Assembly: GCA_013176395.1 (NCBI GenBank)
Contig: JABMLP010000022.1
Coordinates: forward strand, 744,001-808,000
Origin: Venturia oleaginea
Lineage: Eukaryota; Ascomycota; Dothideomycetes; Venturiales; Venturiaceae
DNA length: 64,000 bases
Direction of reading: 5' to 3'
Below, piece after piece: positions 42,796 through 53,201 of the stretch. Each line of letters opens with the position of its first letter. The first letter of the stretch is position 1. The position numbers and the translations under genes were made by a program. Below the pieces are notes generated by a model that did not search any database, was not told the origin of the DNA, and saw only the letters and a list, made by a program, of their open reading frames with translations.

Positions 42796-44645
42796 ACGTA
42801 TTCCACCATCGAGCGGGTCATCCCATCGAGCGGGTCAAAAAGGCTTGGCACGACCAACTCATGTTACGACTCTTCAATTTTATCGCTATCAACAATAGAT
42901 TCTAAGTCCGTCGTGCTGCTATCTGATTCAGAAGATATCTTGATATCTTTTTTACAAGTTCGCGCATTATGCCCAGCTGCGCCGCAGTTCCTACAGCGCC
43001 GTTGAATTGGTCGGGCTGTTTCTTGACCACCACTACCACGAGCCTTCTTTGATCCCTGAGGCGCTATAGACGCCTCTGCAGCTACCTGCGCTGCTGCAGT
43101 CCCATACTCAATAGTACCACCTTGCTGGATCCACTTCCTTTTGCGCGATTTTCGGTTCGTTGTTACTGCTAATTGCTCTTCAAGCTCGCGGTTACGCGCA
43201 ACAAGCAGAGCGTTTTGGTGTAGCATCAATTCAGCGCCCTTAACAAGCTGGGAAAAGCCTGCCTGCGCAGTAACTGGTGACCGAGTAAAAGACTCGCTTA
43301 CGAGCTTGGATTGGGATCCAAATTCATAAGTATTACTTGGAGTCTTGGACTGCCACGGCGTTTCTGGGAGATGGGTTTCTGGCGGGGTTCGTAGCCGTAC
43401 TTCAAGGCGATCCAACACCACCTGCGCGTCAATAGGGACTAGCCCTACTGCCTCAAAAGCCTTTCGACAGTTCTCTTTCGTAAACACGTCGAAAAACGCG
43501 TCTTTGAAGGCAGGGAAGAAGCCTTCCTTGTTGATATGGTACACGCGTCGGCGTGCCAAGTCCCGGACGCGTTGGGAGTACTTGCGCTTCAACGGCGAGA
43601 AGCAGACCACGTCAAGGGGCTGGAGTATATGCGACGAGTGCGATGGCATGCAGAGGGTTATAATCTTGTTTTCGAGGCAGTAGTCCTTGAAATCCTGGCT
43701 GAGATGGCTCTCGTGGCCGTCCAAAATAAGCAGCCTGTATACCCCCACCTGCCGCGCCTATGTATACGCGTTAAAGTGCTTCAACCACTCAAGACCAAGC
43801 GCATTATTTGTCCAGCCGTTCTCAGAGACCGAGAGCTTCCAATTCCGTGGTATATCTGCCTCCTTATACCACGCAGAGATATGAACGCGTCCTTTGTAGA
43901 TAATGAATGGCGGGGTCGCATACCCGGCGGCGCAGATGCTCTGGATAACTGTAACCCACTCGCGATTGCCTAGCTGGATCAAATTAGGCCGTATACGTCT
44001 TTCAGAAGCTGTGACGACCTTCATTGACCCAATAACGCCCATCTGGAAGCCAATCTCGTCAAAGTTGTTGCGTATTCTCGTCGTGGATGCCGTACTTGGC
44101 TTTAGTATCTGCAACGAGCTTGAACCACGCGCCGATAATCTCTGGGTCTTCCTGTAGTATCCTCTGCCTATCCTTGGCTCGATTGAAGACCATCTTGAGC
44201 TCATCTGAGCGCGTTATGAACCTCTCAGCCCAGTTTTTCCCTACTGGCTCTCCACCGCGTACACCCAGTAGTTTATCCGCCATATCTGCTACCTCACACA
44301 GCCGGGGCGCGAATCCTCGCGAATCGAGGTCGAGGATGTATTGGACAATTGTCTGCTCTTCAGTCGTAGTGAGCTTGTGTCGGGCGTTGCGAGTATCTAG
44401 GCGATACGTAATTCCGTTATATCGCCTAGTTAATGTTGAAGGAGGTATATCAAACGCCTCAGCAGCGCGCCGGAGGCTTCGGAATTAGTGGGTATTGTAG
44501 GCAGAAAGGGCAAGCTGGATTCTGCCTTCTCTGTTAGATGATTGCGCGTTTTGTTGTTGAGACATATTGTGTTGATAAGGGAGCAGCTGGTCTTGGCATA
44601 AACTGACCCGCTCGATGGGTTGACCCACTCGATGGTGGAATACGT
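42796..44645 (-). mobile_element. Pogo (Fot1/Flipper-like) DNA transposon, full length (1,850 bp)
   Basis: Complete terminal inverted repeats ACGTATTCCACCATCGAG..., each with two copies of CATCGAGCGGGTCA-type units. The target TA is duplicated. It lies directly beside the 686-bp derivative with only TATATATATA between, so the two share or adjoin target sites. The transposase inside is broken, so the copy is not autonomous as sequenced. Confidence 0.88.
42864..44565 (-). pseudogene. Pogo-type DDE transposase with CCHC knuckle, broken
   Basis: Starts MSQQQNAQSSNREGRIQLAL (44565). Domain order: psq-type helix-turn-helix (RRAAEAFDIPPSTLTRR), CENP-B-type DNA-binding region (VGKNWAERFITRSDELK), DDE_1 catalytic core (LLILDGHESHLSQDFKDYC; LCMPSHSSHILQPLDVVCF), and a C-terminal CX2CX4HX4C knuckle (CRNCGAAGHNARTC). 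Breaks compared with the 22-kb copy and with the family: TAA in the HTH (THxFRS), a 1-nt insertion near 44065 (NTQQL then stop) and TAG for Lys in the AYTKARQ segment (about 43760). Family-like elsewhere. Confidence 0.85.
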
Positions 44646-45480
44646 TATATTGTAAGAATGTAGATCATGTATCAGACATGTGATGTGGATTGTTAAGACA
44701 CAGGATTGCTGCATTCCTGCTGCAAACAGTCATTCTTTGTTATTTGCACTGTAGAATGGCCTACATAACCTGATTGAACTGCCCTTATGGCGAGAACATG
44801 CTACTCTATGTCTATTCAACTCAACAACTCTGTATTTCGCTCGATCTCATATATATCCATACGCACCATCTGTTAAAACGGTCTCCACGACACCGATTTC
44901 TGATAGCTACCTCGATCAGGTATATCTAGGAAATAACGAGGACTCCACCAACAGTAACGATGAAAATCCCCTCGTTTGGATGTATTGGGATTTTTCGGTT
45001 GTTATTTGCCATTCGGCTGAGAATGAGGGGCTGGACTTTTCCGGGGTACCGGCTACGTGGCTTTTTTTGGAATAGGATGGGGATGTGGGCGGATAGGTTG
45101 ATATTTACGATGGAAGGTTTGGGGATTGGATTTGGGGATAGATTGATTCCGGGTGTGAGGCTGTATGATGAGCTAAAGAGTGAGGGGATATTAGTTTTGG
45201 GAAATTATTGTTCTCGGTGGTGAGGGGATGTGAGTAGGTTGGTTGTGGTGACGGTGATGGGTGCTGCGGCGACTTGTTTTTTGGATGGGGCAGGTTACTG
45301 GTATGATTATTGTTACTGAGAAGGTTGTGTAGATGAGATGTGGCCTTTTTTTTCCTTTTCTTTTTTTGATTTTTTGGAAGGAAGGGGATTGGAGACTTAA
45401 ATGTTATAGTCCTCTTCTTCCATGGGCACACCCACGAAACCATAGACACACGCCTAGTCCTCCCCTCTTCGACTTATCCG
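44646..45480. other. Intergenic region, partly G+T-rich on the plus strand
   Basis: From about 44960 the plus strand becomes markedly G/T-rich with long open frames in several phases but no family features. Confidence 0.4.
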
Positions 45481-45960
45481 GCAAAACAAAAACGTCAACG
45501 CAAACTATTGAGGTAACATCTTGTTCTACTCTTGCAGTATCTGGCACCGCTTCTAATTAAACAGCCACGTTTGCTGAATTCTTTGGGGCGGATGGTAATG
45601 GGAGTGTTGTGACGTTATCTTTTGTTCAGGAGGGGACTGTTTTTACCGGATGAGATTGTGGAGATTACTTGTACAGCGTGGGTTGATGATATGACGGGTA
45701 CGGATGTGAGGACTGTTGTTGCGCCGGAGGGTACTGTCGGGGTGGGAGTGGGAGTGGGACAGGGAGTTCCGTGGGGAGTGCAGCGACGGGGGGAATAGGA
45801 ATCCGGGGGGTGGGAGGGTGGGAGGGTGGAAATGGAGGTGGAGGGCTTTGTTGTCTGTTTATTGGTGTTTTGTTTTTCTTGGGGTGGTGCTGGGGTGCTT
45901 TTGATTGGAGATGGGGAGATGGGGAGAGGGTTGGGAGGTTGTTGTTGACTGCGAGCATGT
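45480..45960 (+). pseudogene. Remnant of a secreted Thr/Ser-rich protein
   Basis: Pieces in different frames read TQTIEVTSCSTLAVSGTAS, TATFAEFFGADGNGSVV and EIVEITCTAWVDDMTGTDV, then a Gly/Ser/Val stretch and a hydrophobic end LCCLFIGVLFFLGWCWG. Together these look like a decayed secreted or GPI-anchored protein broken by stops and frame slips. No intact start is visible. Low confidence; the frames may be open by composition only. Confidence 0.3.
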
Positions 45961-46173
45961 GGAATTGTGGATGATTAGGCTGGTGGATTGTGGAAAGGGG
46001 CCACTCTTGCACAAAGGTGACAGCAGTTGTCGGATGTACTTAGTTGAGCTTGGAAGAGGCTCAACTATTTTACCATTATCAAATGCTACTATACAATTAT
46101 TGAATCGAATTGGCAGGATGTCACCGATATCGACATCGTATTGTACATCATTAGTGGAGACTAATTCACCCTC

Positions 46174-47790
46174 TCACTCTGCAAAAACATTCGCATACCC
46201 CCTCTTCACACACCCCGGCGAAGCAAACACCCTCCCAACATGAATCCGACACTCCGGATCATACTTCTCCTTCACCTCAATCAACCTTTCCACATTATCA
46301 CCCCACACCCTCTTCCCCGAAACGCCCGGCGAGATATAATTGGGATAATCAGGTATGTAATCACCCTCCTCGTCCTGTCGATCCCAAGAAATCTGATTCA
46401 AACGCTCATTCGTCTTCAACATGAACCCATCATCTTCAGCTTTGGACCAAGCCGGCGAGAACAGTGTTTGATGTCCACCGATGGAGTGAGGCCAGGCAGT
46501 ATCCTCGTCGCTTTCTGGTAGATTTCCGTTCAAGCCGGGGTACAGGTATTGAGTTACATGACCCGCTGTTGCTGGAACTTCACCTCGGGCAACGATTTCG
46601 GCGATGTAGCTGCTCACTGTTGAGCTGATGTTTGCTAGGTAGTCGACGGTTATGCTTGATACCTGGGGCCCGTAGAAGCCTCGTCGGGACCCGTATGGGA
46701 AGAATGGATCTGCGACTTCGAAGATGTTGGCGTAGGGGATGGTGTTGATGGCATTATTCGACGTGTTTATGCCCGCCAACCATCTGGTAAAAGTTTCGTT
46801 GTAGGAGGGTTGTGATGGATTCTTGGGATCATCGAAGTGGAGGGCAGCAATCAATGTCCTTGTCGCGAACGTGCTGGGATCAGTCACGCCGAGTTTGGGA
46901 GGTACGAATCCAATGAAGTAGGACATGACCACGAAAGGGTCGGTATTTTTGTTGAAGAAATCCACAGTATTCTTCCGGGCTGTCGCGACATCTTCTTCGT
47001 TGATCCAATAATACCCGATTGTAGAAGATTTGGGAGTTGGGGCAGCTTCTTGCCAGAACGTAGTGACAACACCGAATTGTCCCGTGCCGCCCTGAAACGC
47101 CCAGAAAAGATCGGAGTAAGCATTGTACTTAGTTGCGATAACAATCTGGCCAGAAGCAAGCACGACTTCCAGCTGTAACAACCGATCGATTGCGTAACCA
47201 TAGGCTCCAGCCAAATACCCAATTCCGCCGCCAGTTGAGAAGCCCCCGACGCCGACTGAGCTTACCCGAGCTCCAACTGGTATATATTCACTCCCATTGA
47301 CAGCGGTGGTGACTTGACCCCAACTCGCTCCTCCTTGATATGAAATTGCCGTCACTTTGGTTCCATTGCCGACGTCGAAGTCACGCACCACTTGAGTTTT
47401 GTTCAGGTAGGAGAGGTCTATGATAAATTTATCCGAACTCGATGCATTGATCATGCCGTGTGCGCCAGAAGCAATTGCGAATTCCTGACCCAATGATGTA
47501 TTCTGCGTAGCCCGGAGCGTATAGCTCACGTCCTGAGCGGAACGGGGAAAGACGACGACGGATGCATTTTTCCCGAACTGTTTCCCCCAATATCGTCCAG
47601 CGTTGAAAAGTTGTAGTGGTTCGCCTTTGCAGGAGATGACAGCGTTTGGAGACAGCTGATCCTCCAGCCATCGAACTCCAGCATCTGCTCGCGTGCAAGT
47701 TCCTTGCACGATAGCTTTTGCAGATACGCCAATTGCGACAGCGTGCAAGAAGGTGAGGGCGGTCGCAGATAGCATGGCTTTTAGGGACAA
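46174..47790 (-). CDS. Secreted FAD-linked oxidoreductase (PCMH + BBE)
   Basis: Intact single-exon gene of 538 residues. Signal peptide at the N-terminus (ALTFLHAVAIGVSAKA). The FAD-binding PCMH domain spans about 75-250: VVVFPRSAQDVSYTLR, AIASGAHGMINA (the His of GAH is where 8-alpha-histidyl FAD would attach), then VGARVSSVGVGGFSTGGGIG and YSDLFWAFQGGTGQFGVVT. The C-terminal BBE domain has YPNYISPGVSGKRVWGDN, and VKEKYDPECRIHVG. Several N-glycosylation sites. The enzyme would act outside the cell or in the secretory path, oxidising an alcohol, sugar or natural product with oxygen as acceptor; the substrate cannot be told. The start at 47790 gives the best leader. Confidence 0.9.
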   Translation of the reverse strand: MSLKAMLSATALTFLHAVAIGVSAKAIVQGTCTRADAGVRWLEDQLSPNAVISCKGEPLQLFNAGRYWGKQFGKNASVVVFPRSAQDVSYTLRATQNTSLGQEFAIASGAHGMINASSSDKFIIDLSYLNKTQVVRDFDVGNGTKVTAISYQGGASWGQVTTAVNGSEYIPVGARVSSVGVGGFSTGGGIGYLAGAYGYAIDRLLQLEVVLASGQIVIATKYNAYSDLFWAFQGGTGQFGVVTTFWQEAAPTPKSSTIGYYWINEEDVATARKNTVDFFNKNTDPFVVMSYFIGFVPPKLGVTDPSTFATRTLIAALHFDDPKNPSQPSYNETFTRWLAGINTSNNAINTIPYANIFEVADPFFPYGSRRGFYGPQVSSITVDYLANISSTVSSYIAEIVARGEVPATAGHVTQYLYPGLNGNLPESDEDTAWPHSIGGHQTLFSPAWSKAEDDGFMLKTNERLNQISWDRQDEEGDYIPDYPNYISPGVSGKRVWGDNVERLIEVKEKYDPECRIHVGRVFASPGCVKRGYANVFAE

Positions 47791-48810
47791 GATGTGTTTG
47801 AAGTCTGAGGATGAAGATGGGAGTTAGGGATACGAATATGTACTCCACCGTTGGAGATAAATACCATGATGATTTCCCGACCGAAACTGCCATTTTTGAT
47901 CAACGAGCTATAGTTAGATATTGTGGTTTGTGCACCAACGTGCGCAATCTTCAAAGTTTTACGTTGTGAATTGCCCACTGGTTCACGCCCGCAATTCTAA
48001 TCTACGCTAAGGTGATGTATTCATAGCTAAGGACTTAATTTTGGGATAGCTTCGTTCCGGAGACTTCTTCCTACCAGCGCGCCCCACGATTTCAACGAGT
48101 TTGATTGGTATCCATTGGCTGGTAAGCTGACCGGCATGTAAATCTCAAGATCTGATGTGAATGATTGGTGAAATAACCCTGCTAGAGACCTGGTGTCATT
48201 CGTTAATGAAATCAGCCTGGGGCGTATTGGTAGATACACAGTACTGTCGTAGATTCCATAGAAGTGTACGAACTCTAAGGTCAGCCTAATATATTAACGG
48301 AGTTTCAATTGTCCAAAGGGTCGAAATGAATTGATCAATGTGTCTCGGCCAGACTTCGGTGTGCGGCAGAGCTGTTGGACAAGAAGATCTGACCAGTCAA
48401 AGAATGTGGTTGCTGTATGTGTATCAACGTGGATATGTTTCAAGTTTTTCCGACTAACCGACGGAGGAAGGTCCGCAATTTTGATCTACGCCAAGGTGAT
48501 GTATTAATAGCTACAGACACGGCGAGACTCGAGGCTATTTAGAAGAATTCTAATTACTTAAGGTCGAAATTTATTGATTCACGTGTTTCGGCCAGGCCGA
48601 ACTGTGCGGTGGAGCTGCTGGAAAAGATGAGCTGACCAGTCAAAGAATGTTAGGTTGTTCACGTTGATGCACCATCGACAATATTTTAAACGTGGAGTTT
48701 CGTCATCTCAGCCTCAATGGACCATGCCGTCCATCTTGGCACCCCGGTAGACCTCCACCCCCTCAAAATTTACACTACCGTACTGGTATATTCCGGCCAA
48801 AGTCATACAA
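47791..48810. other. Intergenic region with a degenerate direct duplication
   Basis: Promoter side of the FAD oxidase. Two blocks repeat: CGCAATT..ATCTACGC.AAGGTGATGTATT at about 47990-48022 and 48474-48508, and GGTCGAAAT..GACCAGTCAAAGAATGT at about 48319-48407 and 48561-48649. No gene. Confidence 0.55.
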
Positions 48811-48922
48811 TGCCCTGTCCTTGTAAAAGTCCTTGCATCGCTCGAAGTAGTAGTAGCTAATATTTCTATAATTTAGCCATTACTTCTTCGAGCGATACAG
48901 GAACCATTTCAAGGACAGGGCA
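48811..48922. repeat. 112-bp inverted repeat / long hairpin
   Basis: Arms begin TGCCCTGTCCTTG and end CAAGGACAGGGCA. By eye, an ungapped alignment of the 50-nt arms gives 41 matches with mismatches scattered, and a 12-nt AT-rich loop (48861-48872). Could fold into one long stem in RNA, or be a MITE-like palindrome. Confidence 0.75.
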
Positions 48923-49345
48923 CAAGTGGAAGAGGAAGTCGGCCGGCGGCGATTTCGGGATATACACAAGCTCTTGAAACGTAACCTATCAATCAGACCG
49001 GGCTGTGATAATATGCCCGCGCGGAGAATGATTTCGAAAAAAATGACTACGGGTTGCCTGCGATTTGATGCGTGCCTACGGCCAGAAAGACGTCAGTGGT
49101 ATTGTAGTCGGAACGAGTTTTCTGGTACCATTAGCTTAGGTTTTGATGATCCTGTGAGTATTTCAAGATGGCATGCAAGCCTCACTGCTGGCCGTAGTGT
49201 CGATGTTTCTTTTGAAACATATTCTATAAGAATCGGGTGATGGAGGGTTGTGAAGAAAGGACGGAGGTGGGAAAAGAGTTGACGTCGGCCCGAAGCAGGT
49301 GAAATCGGATTCCACATTTCTTCTCTTCTGCCTTATTGTGCTTGC
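48923..49345. other. Spacer between hairpin and LTR-like copy C
   Basis: A 104-codon open frame exists here but has no family features; no gene supported. Confidence 0.4.
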
Positions 49346-50042
49346 TGTTACAGATCACCTCAAGGCTGAACAGCAGGAAAGACAGGAATCGTAAAGAATG
49401 GTTGGATGACAAGAAGTTGTTGTTAGGACTGAGGATGGAGGGGAATGCTTCGGTCATACAAGATGAGCCTGGTGCGACGGCGTCAGTCCTAAAGGAGAAT
49501 AGTACGTGCAGGAGTCACGTGATATTCACACAGTTCCCACAGCACTTGGCAGTGCCCACAGTGTGGGAAGTGTGGGAAGAGCCAAGAGGTGTGGGAATAC
49601 ACCGTGGCACCCAGAACCAGAAGGGTAATATAGGGAGGACGTTGGCCGGACTTTCCTTTCTCTCTTCGTAGTTATCTCATGTTATGTTTCTCACACAGGA
49701 GCTTCTTCAACCTACTACAGTAACGACCTTTTACTTAGATACAATCAAGCACAAGTCATATGCATACGAAGCAAGCCCACCCCCAACCTTCATACTAACC
49801 GACAAGCGTTCAGGATTGATCTGAGGATCAAATCGGTTAGACGACAATTGAATTGGGAGATACATCGGACGGCTAGGATCTAGTGAGCCTCCAAAGAACG
49901 TGAGCAAGGGAAGGTACTTAAGGTAAGTACTTCTAGACTGATATTGCCCTTACCCCAAACCCGCGGACCAGAACAAGAGAACACAGGTGTCAAGAAGGTC
50001 TTGACATAATCAACTGTGTTGAGAGACGAGTTCCCCGTAACA
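49346..50042 (+). mobile_element. LTR-like repeat copy C (697 bp)
   Basis: Uninterrupted copy of the TGTTACAG...CCCCGTAACA repeat, closest to copy A in its first 230 bp. It shows the empty site of the SINE-like insertion in copy A (ACAGTGTGGGAAGTGTGGG). Flanks CTTGC and GATAG do not match. Confidence 0.7.
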
Positions 50043-50151
50043 GATAGTAGTAATAAATAGCTATCCTATCGGATTTCCGACCTGAAGTTCGACTAATCCA
50101 ACGATCTTCAATTGTAATGTGATGAGACTGAAAGTGTGCTTGCAGAAAAGA

Positions 50152-50423
50152 TGTGACGGCTTGCTAGGCTACTGGAACAACCACAGTGTTCAAGCACCTA
50201 ACAAGGCGCCACAGTACACGAGCCATGTGACGGCTTGCTAGGCTACTGGAACAACCAGTGTCCAAGCACCTAACAAGGCGCCACAGTACACGGGCCACAG
50301 CAAGACCTATAAATAGGCCTTGCCCCCAGCCCCCATTTACATAGCTACCTGTAGTTCGCTATCACATTTAGTCCATACCTGATTGCTGCTCACGCCTTTC
50401 ATTAGCTACTACTAGCCGTGACA
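50152..50423 (+). mobile_element. Small LTR-like element with 5' tandem duplication
   Basis: Begins TGTGACGGCTTGC and ends CTAGCCGTGACA, matching the inverted copy at 58891-59069. The first 74 bp are repeated in tandem (50152-50225 and from 50226). A TATAAATA box lies at about 50310. No flank duplication is visible (AAAGA versus TTTTG). Confidence 0.75.
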
Positions 50424-53201
50424 TTTTGATTCCAGTCATGCGCAAGTCGTAAGAGATATCGTAGCATTCTCTACATGTTATCGGACTTTATCACCATAAT
50501 TAAGTATCGTATTGCTATTAAGTGACAAAATATGGAGAAGGACTAAGTTGGCAAGTTGAAAGGAATAGAATGACGTTTTCTCCTTCGTAAGACTACTTTC
50601 GTATACCTACCTCTAGCCATATTCTGCTACAAAGGTATGCGGTAACGCATTCCCAATTCATCCTCAGCTTCACTTTTATGCTTCAATCCGCCGCCCTCAT
50701 ACGCATCACACCTTCATGACCGGTAATAATACGCCAAGTCTCAAGTCTTCTACACTTTCCAGAAATATCTCCCATAGTCTTGAGATTGGGCGATCTGAGT
50801 TACATGTTTAGCGACGGAAACTAAGCTCCTTGCTAAATACTCAACAAAGATGGATGTCGTCACAGCTTTAGTAGTCCTATAAACCAGACACTACGAATTA
50901 TGCGACAGTGACTTTGAGCTGAAAGATCGCTATGGTGAAGAATTTACTAGGATCAAATGCGCTGAACTTTTAACTCCAGTTATCCCCTTCCTAGCCTCCC
51001 ATTTCGATTTCCATTCGTCTGATAGTGGTTCGATAGGAGTATCCATTTGTTCGATGAGATCGTCTTTACCGCAAGATATGAATTGGCATGGGTGGCATGG
51101 GTGGTATGAGAATATGAGAGAACAGATCTGTGCTTATCAAACGGTTTCTTCGTCTTCCTTACTCAATTTTGGGACATTGCATAGTCGACCACGGCTCGGG
51201 GCTGACAACATTCATCTTCTCCTCCACCGGATGTCGACAATTCGAGTTTCGTGAAGGTGGTACCTGATGAATCGGATCCCGTATTCGTGGTCTCCGAAGC
51301 TAGAATTGGAATGCCATTTCTTCGTAATCGTGCTTCCAATTTTCTTTGTAATTATGCTTCCGATCCAAACGAGAGTCGCATTGCGGAAATTGGAAGCAGA
51401 ACTACGCAGAAACGAAATACTACAGCTTCTCAGACCACGAATAAAGAGTCCAAAGATTGAAAACGATACAGAGGAGATCGCAATATCCAAATATGCGAGT
51501 TGTATGCTTGTTAGCTATGGGACTTTGTGGGTTTATGTAGGTATATTTCGTCTCTTTGAGATGATCAAAACGAGGAGGGCCAGTTCTGCGCGGGTAAGAG
51601 ATCTGCTCCATCAGTATGTAAGGCTTGTATTGCACAGCAAATAGCATAAGGACTTACGAGAATCCTGCAAAACAAACCGGGTTCTAAATGATGTCTTGGT
51701 TTGCTTGCTCGTACCAACAGTCGTCGGTTGGGCATCAGTTGCGGGTAGTTCCCCTCGTATCGAAGGGCCATCGGGCCGTGGAACTAATCTGCGCAGATGG
51801 GACGATCATGTGAACTTGCTTTTAAGATGTCCGTCAAGGCTGTTTTGATGATTTTTCGTTGCGTAGCAAAAGTAAGATTTAGCGTTTCGCACAGCAAACC
51901 CGGTAAACGGAACCGGTGGACTCGTGATGATGGTGAAGACGGCACCGGTCCTATAAATACTCTCGGGGTGGAAGTGGTCGATGAGCAGATACAAAAAGCA
52001 GACCCTGCCGTTCTGGCGAGGGATACTCCTGTTCATCAATACCAAATCGGGAGATCAAACTCATGGCACCATGCCACCGTCTCCTTTGGTAAATTTGGAA
52101 GCATAGCATGAAATTGCAGCAATATAAACAAATGGCCGAGTAAGGCAATGGGCGGGTTTCATGGCGACTTGATGAAGAAATAAACTTCACAGTGCTTGTT
52201 TCCAATGAGCGTCTTTTTGAGCTTGACGGAGCCGGGTGAGCGGCGTTGAAACCTTTGCGGATCAGAAGCCGGGGGGGCCCTTGGCTGATGGGCGCTTCGA
52301 ATTGTTCTTCGTTCTCCACTGTCTTCCATACGTCGGGTGTTACTAGACGTACCGCTGTATAGGCGCGTACCAGCATCGGGCCCGATGGGTGGAGCATTGA
52401 ATTTGCGGCAAGAGATGAAACAAGGCTCTTGCCTGTGCGCAGCCAAGTGTGCAGATTGAGTAGGTGTGGGTGAAGAAGAGCAGCAATGAGTCGAGGGAGC
52501 CTGGGGAGGTGATGGCTGATGCAGATGGGTGGTGGCTAACTGCCGCTCGTGCTCCAGGTGGTAGCCAGCCGTGTTCCAGGCGGTCCCTCCAATGCACAGC
52601 GTCGACTCTAGTCTGCTGAGGCCACTGTCAGCGGTACCATGGAATATTTTCCATTCCGGTAGACGTGTTTTAATTGGGCGCACCGTCTCCTCGTTCACTG
52701 CTGACTGCTGTCTGCTGTCGCTCTCACCAGTCCATGCTCATGCCCATGCATGCCCATCTCCCTTCCCTACCTCTGCCCAGTGTCTACGGCCGATCCACGA
52801 CCAGCACTCCCCAGAGAACAACACGCAATCCTCCCTCACCACCAATCTTGTCACAACCGAGTGCGCATTCGTTCCACGAGATTGCGAAGCGCTGTCAATT
52901 CCTCGGCTGGCCTTTGATCTGCGTTTCTGTATCGCCCACTGCCACATGGCACAATAACCCGACAATAGCTGGGAACAATTGACATCTATGACTGCCGCCT
53001 CTCTCCAGCTTGAGCTGCCTCACCTCGTACCATCGACCACGAGAAATCTGCCTGTTGCACGACTCTCAACTTGCCCGCAGGTCTAGCCACAGCCTAATCG
53101 CTTTCCCCCGCTTCCTCGACCACGACCTCGAAAAAACACAACCACCAGACGAGACGGCGAAAGACACGTCGTAGATTGCAACCAGACGAGGCGGCAGAAA
53201 T
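50424..53201. other. Long intergenic region upstream of the Cla4-type kinase
   Basis: About 2.8 kb. Frames of 100-180 codons occur on both strands (51.2-52.7 kb) but none has family features. The last kilobase is GC-rich and likely the kinase promoter and 5' leader. Confidence 0.45.

Noticed and set aside
48926..49240. 104-codon basic frame after the hairpin
   Set aside because: Random-looking composition and an overlapping minus frame; no support.
51267..51644. 125-codon frame with a hydrophobic N-terminal part
   Set aside because: Overlaps other frames of similar length; no recognisable features and no splice-supported extension.
52159..52698. 179-codon minus-strand frame upstream of the kinase gene
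   Set aside because: GC-rich promoter/leader region with open frames in several phases; no family features.
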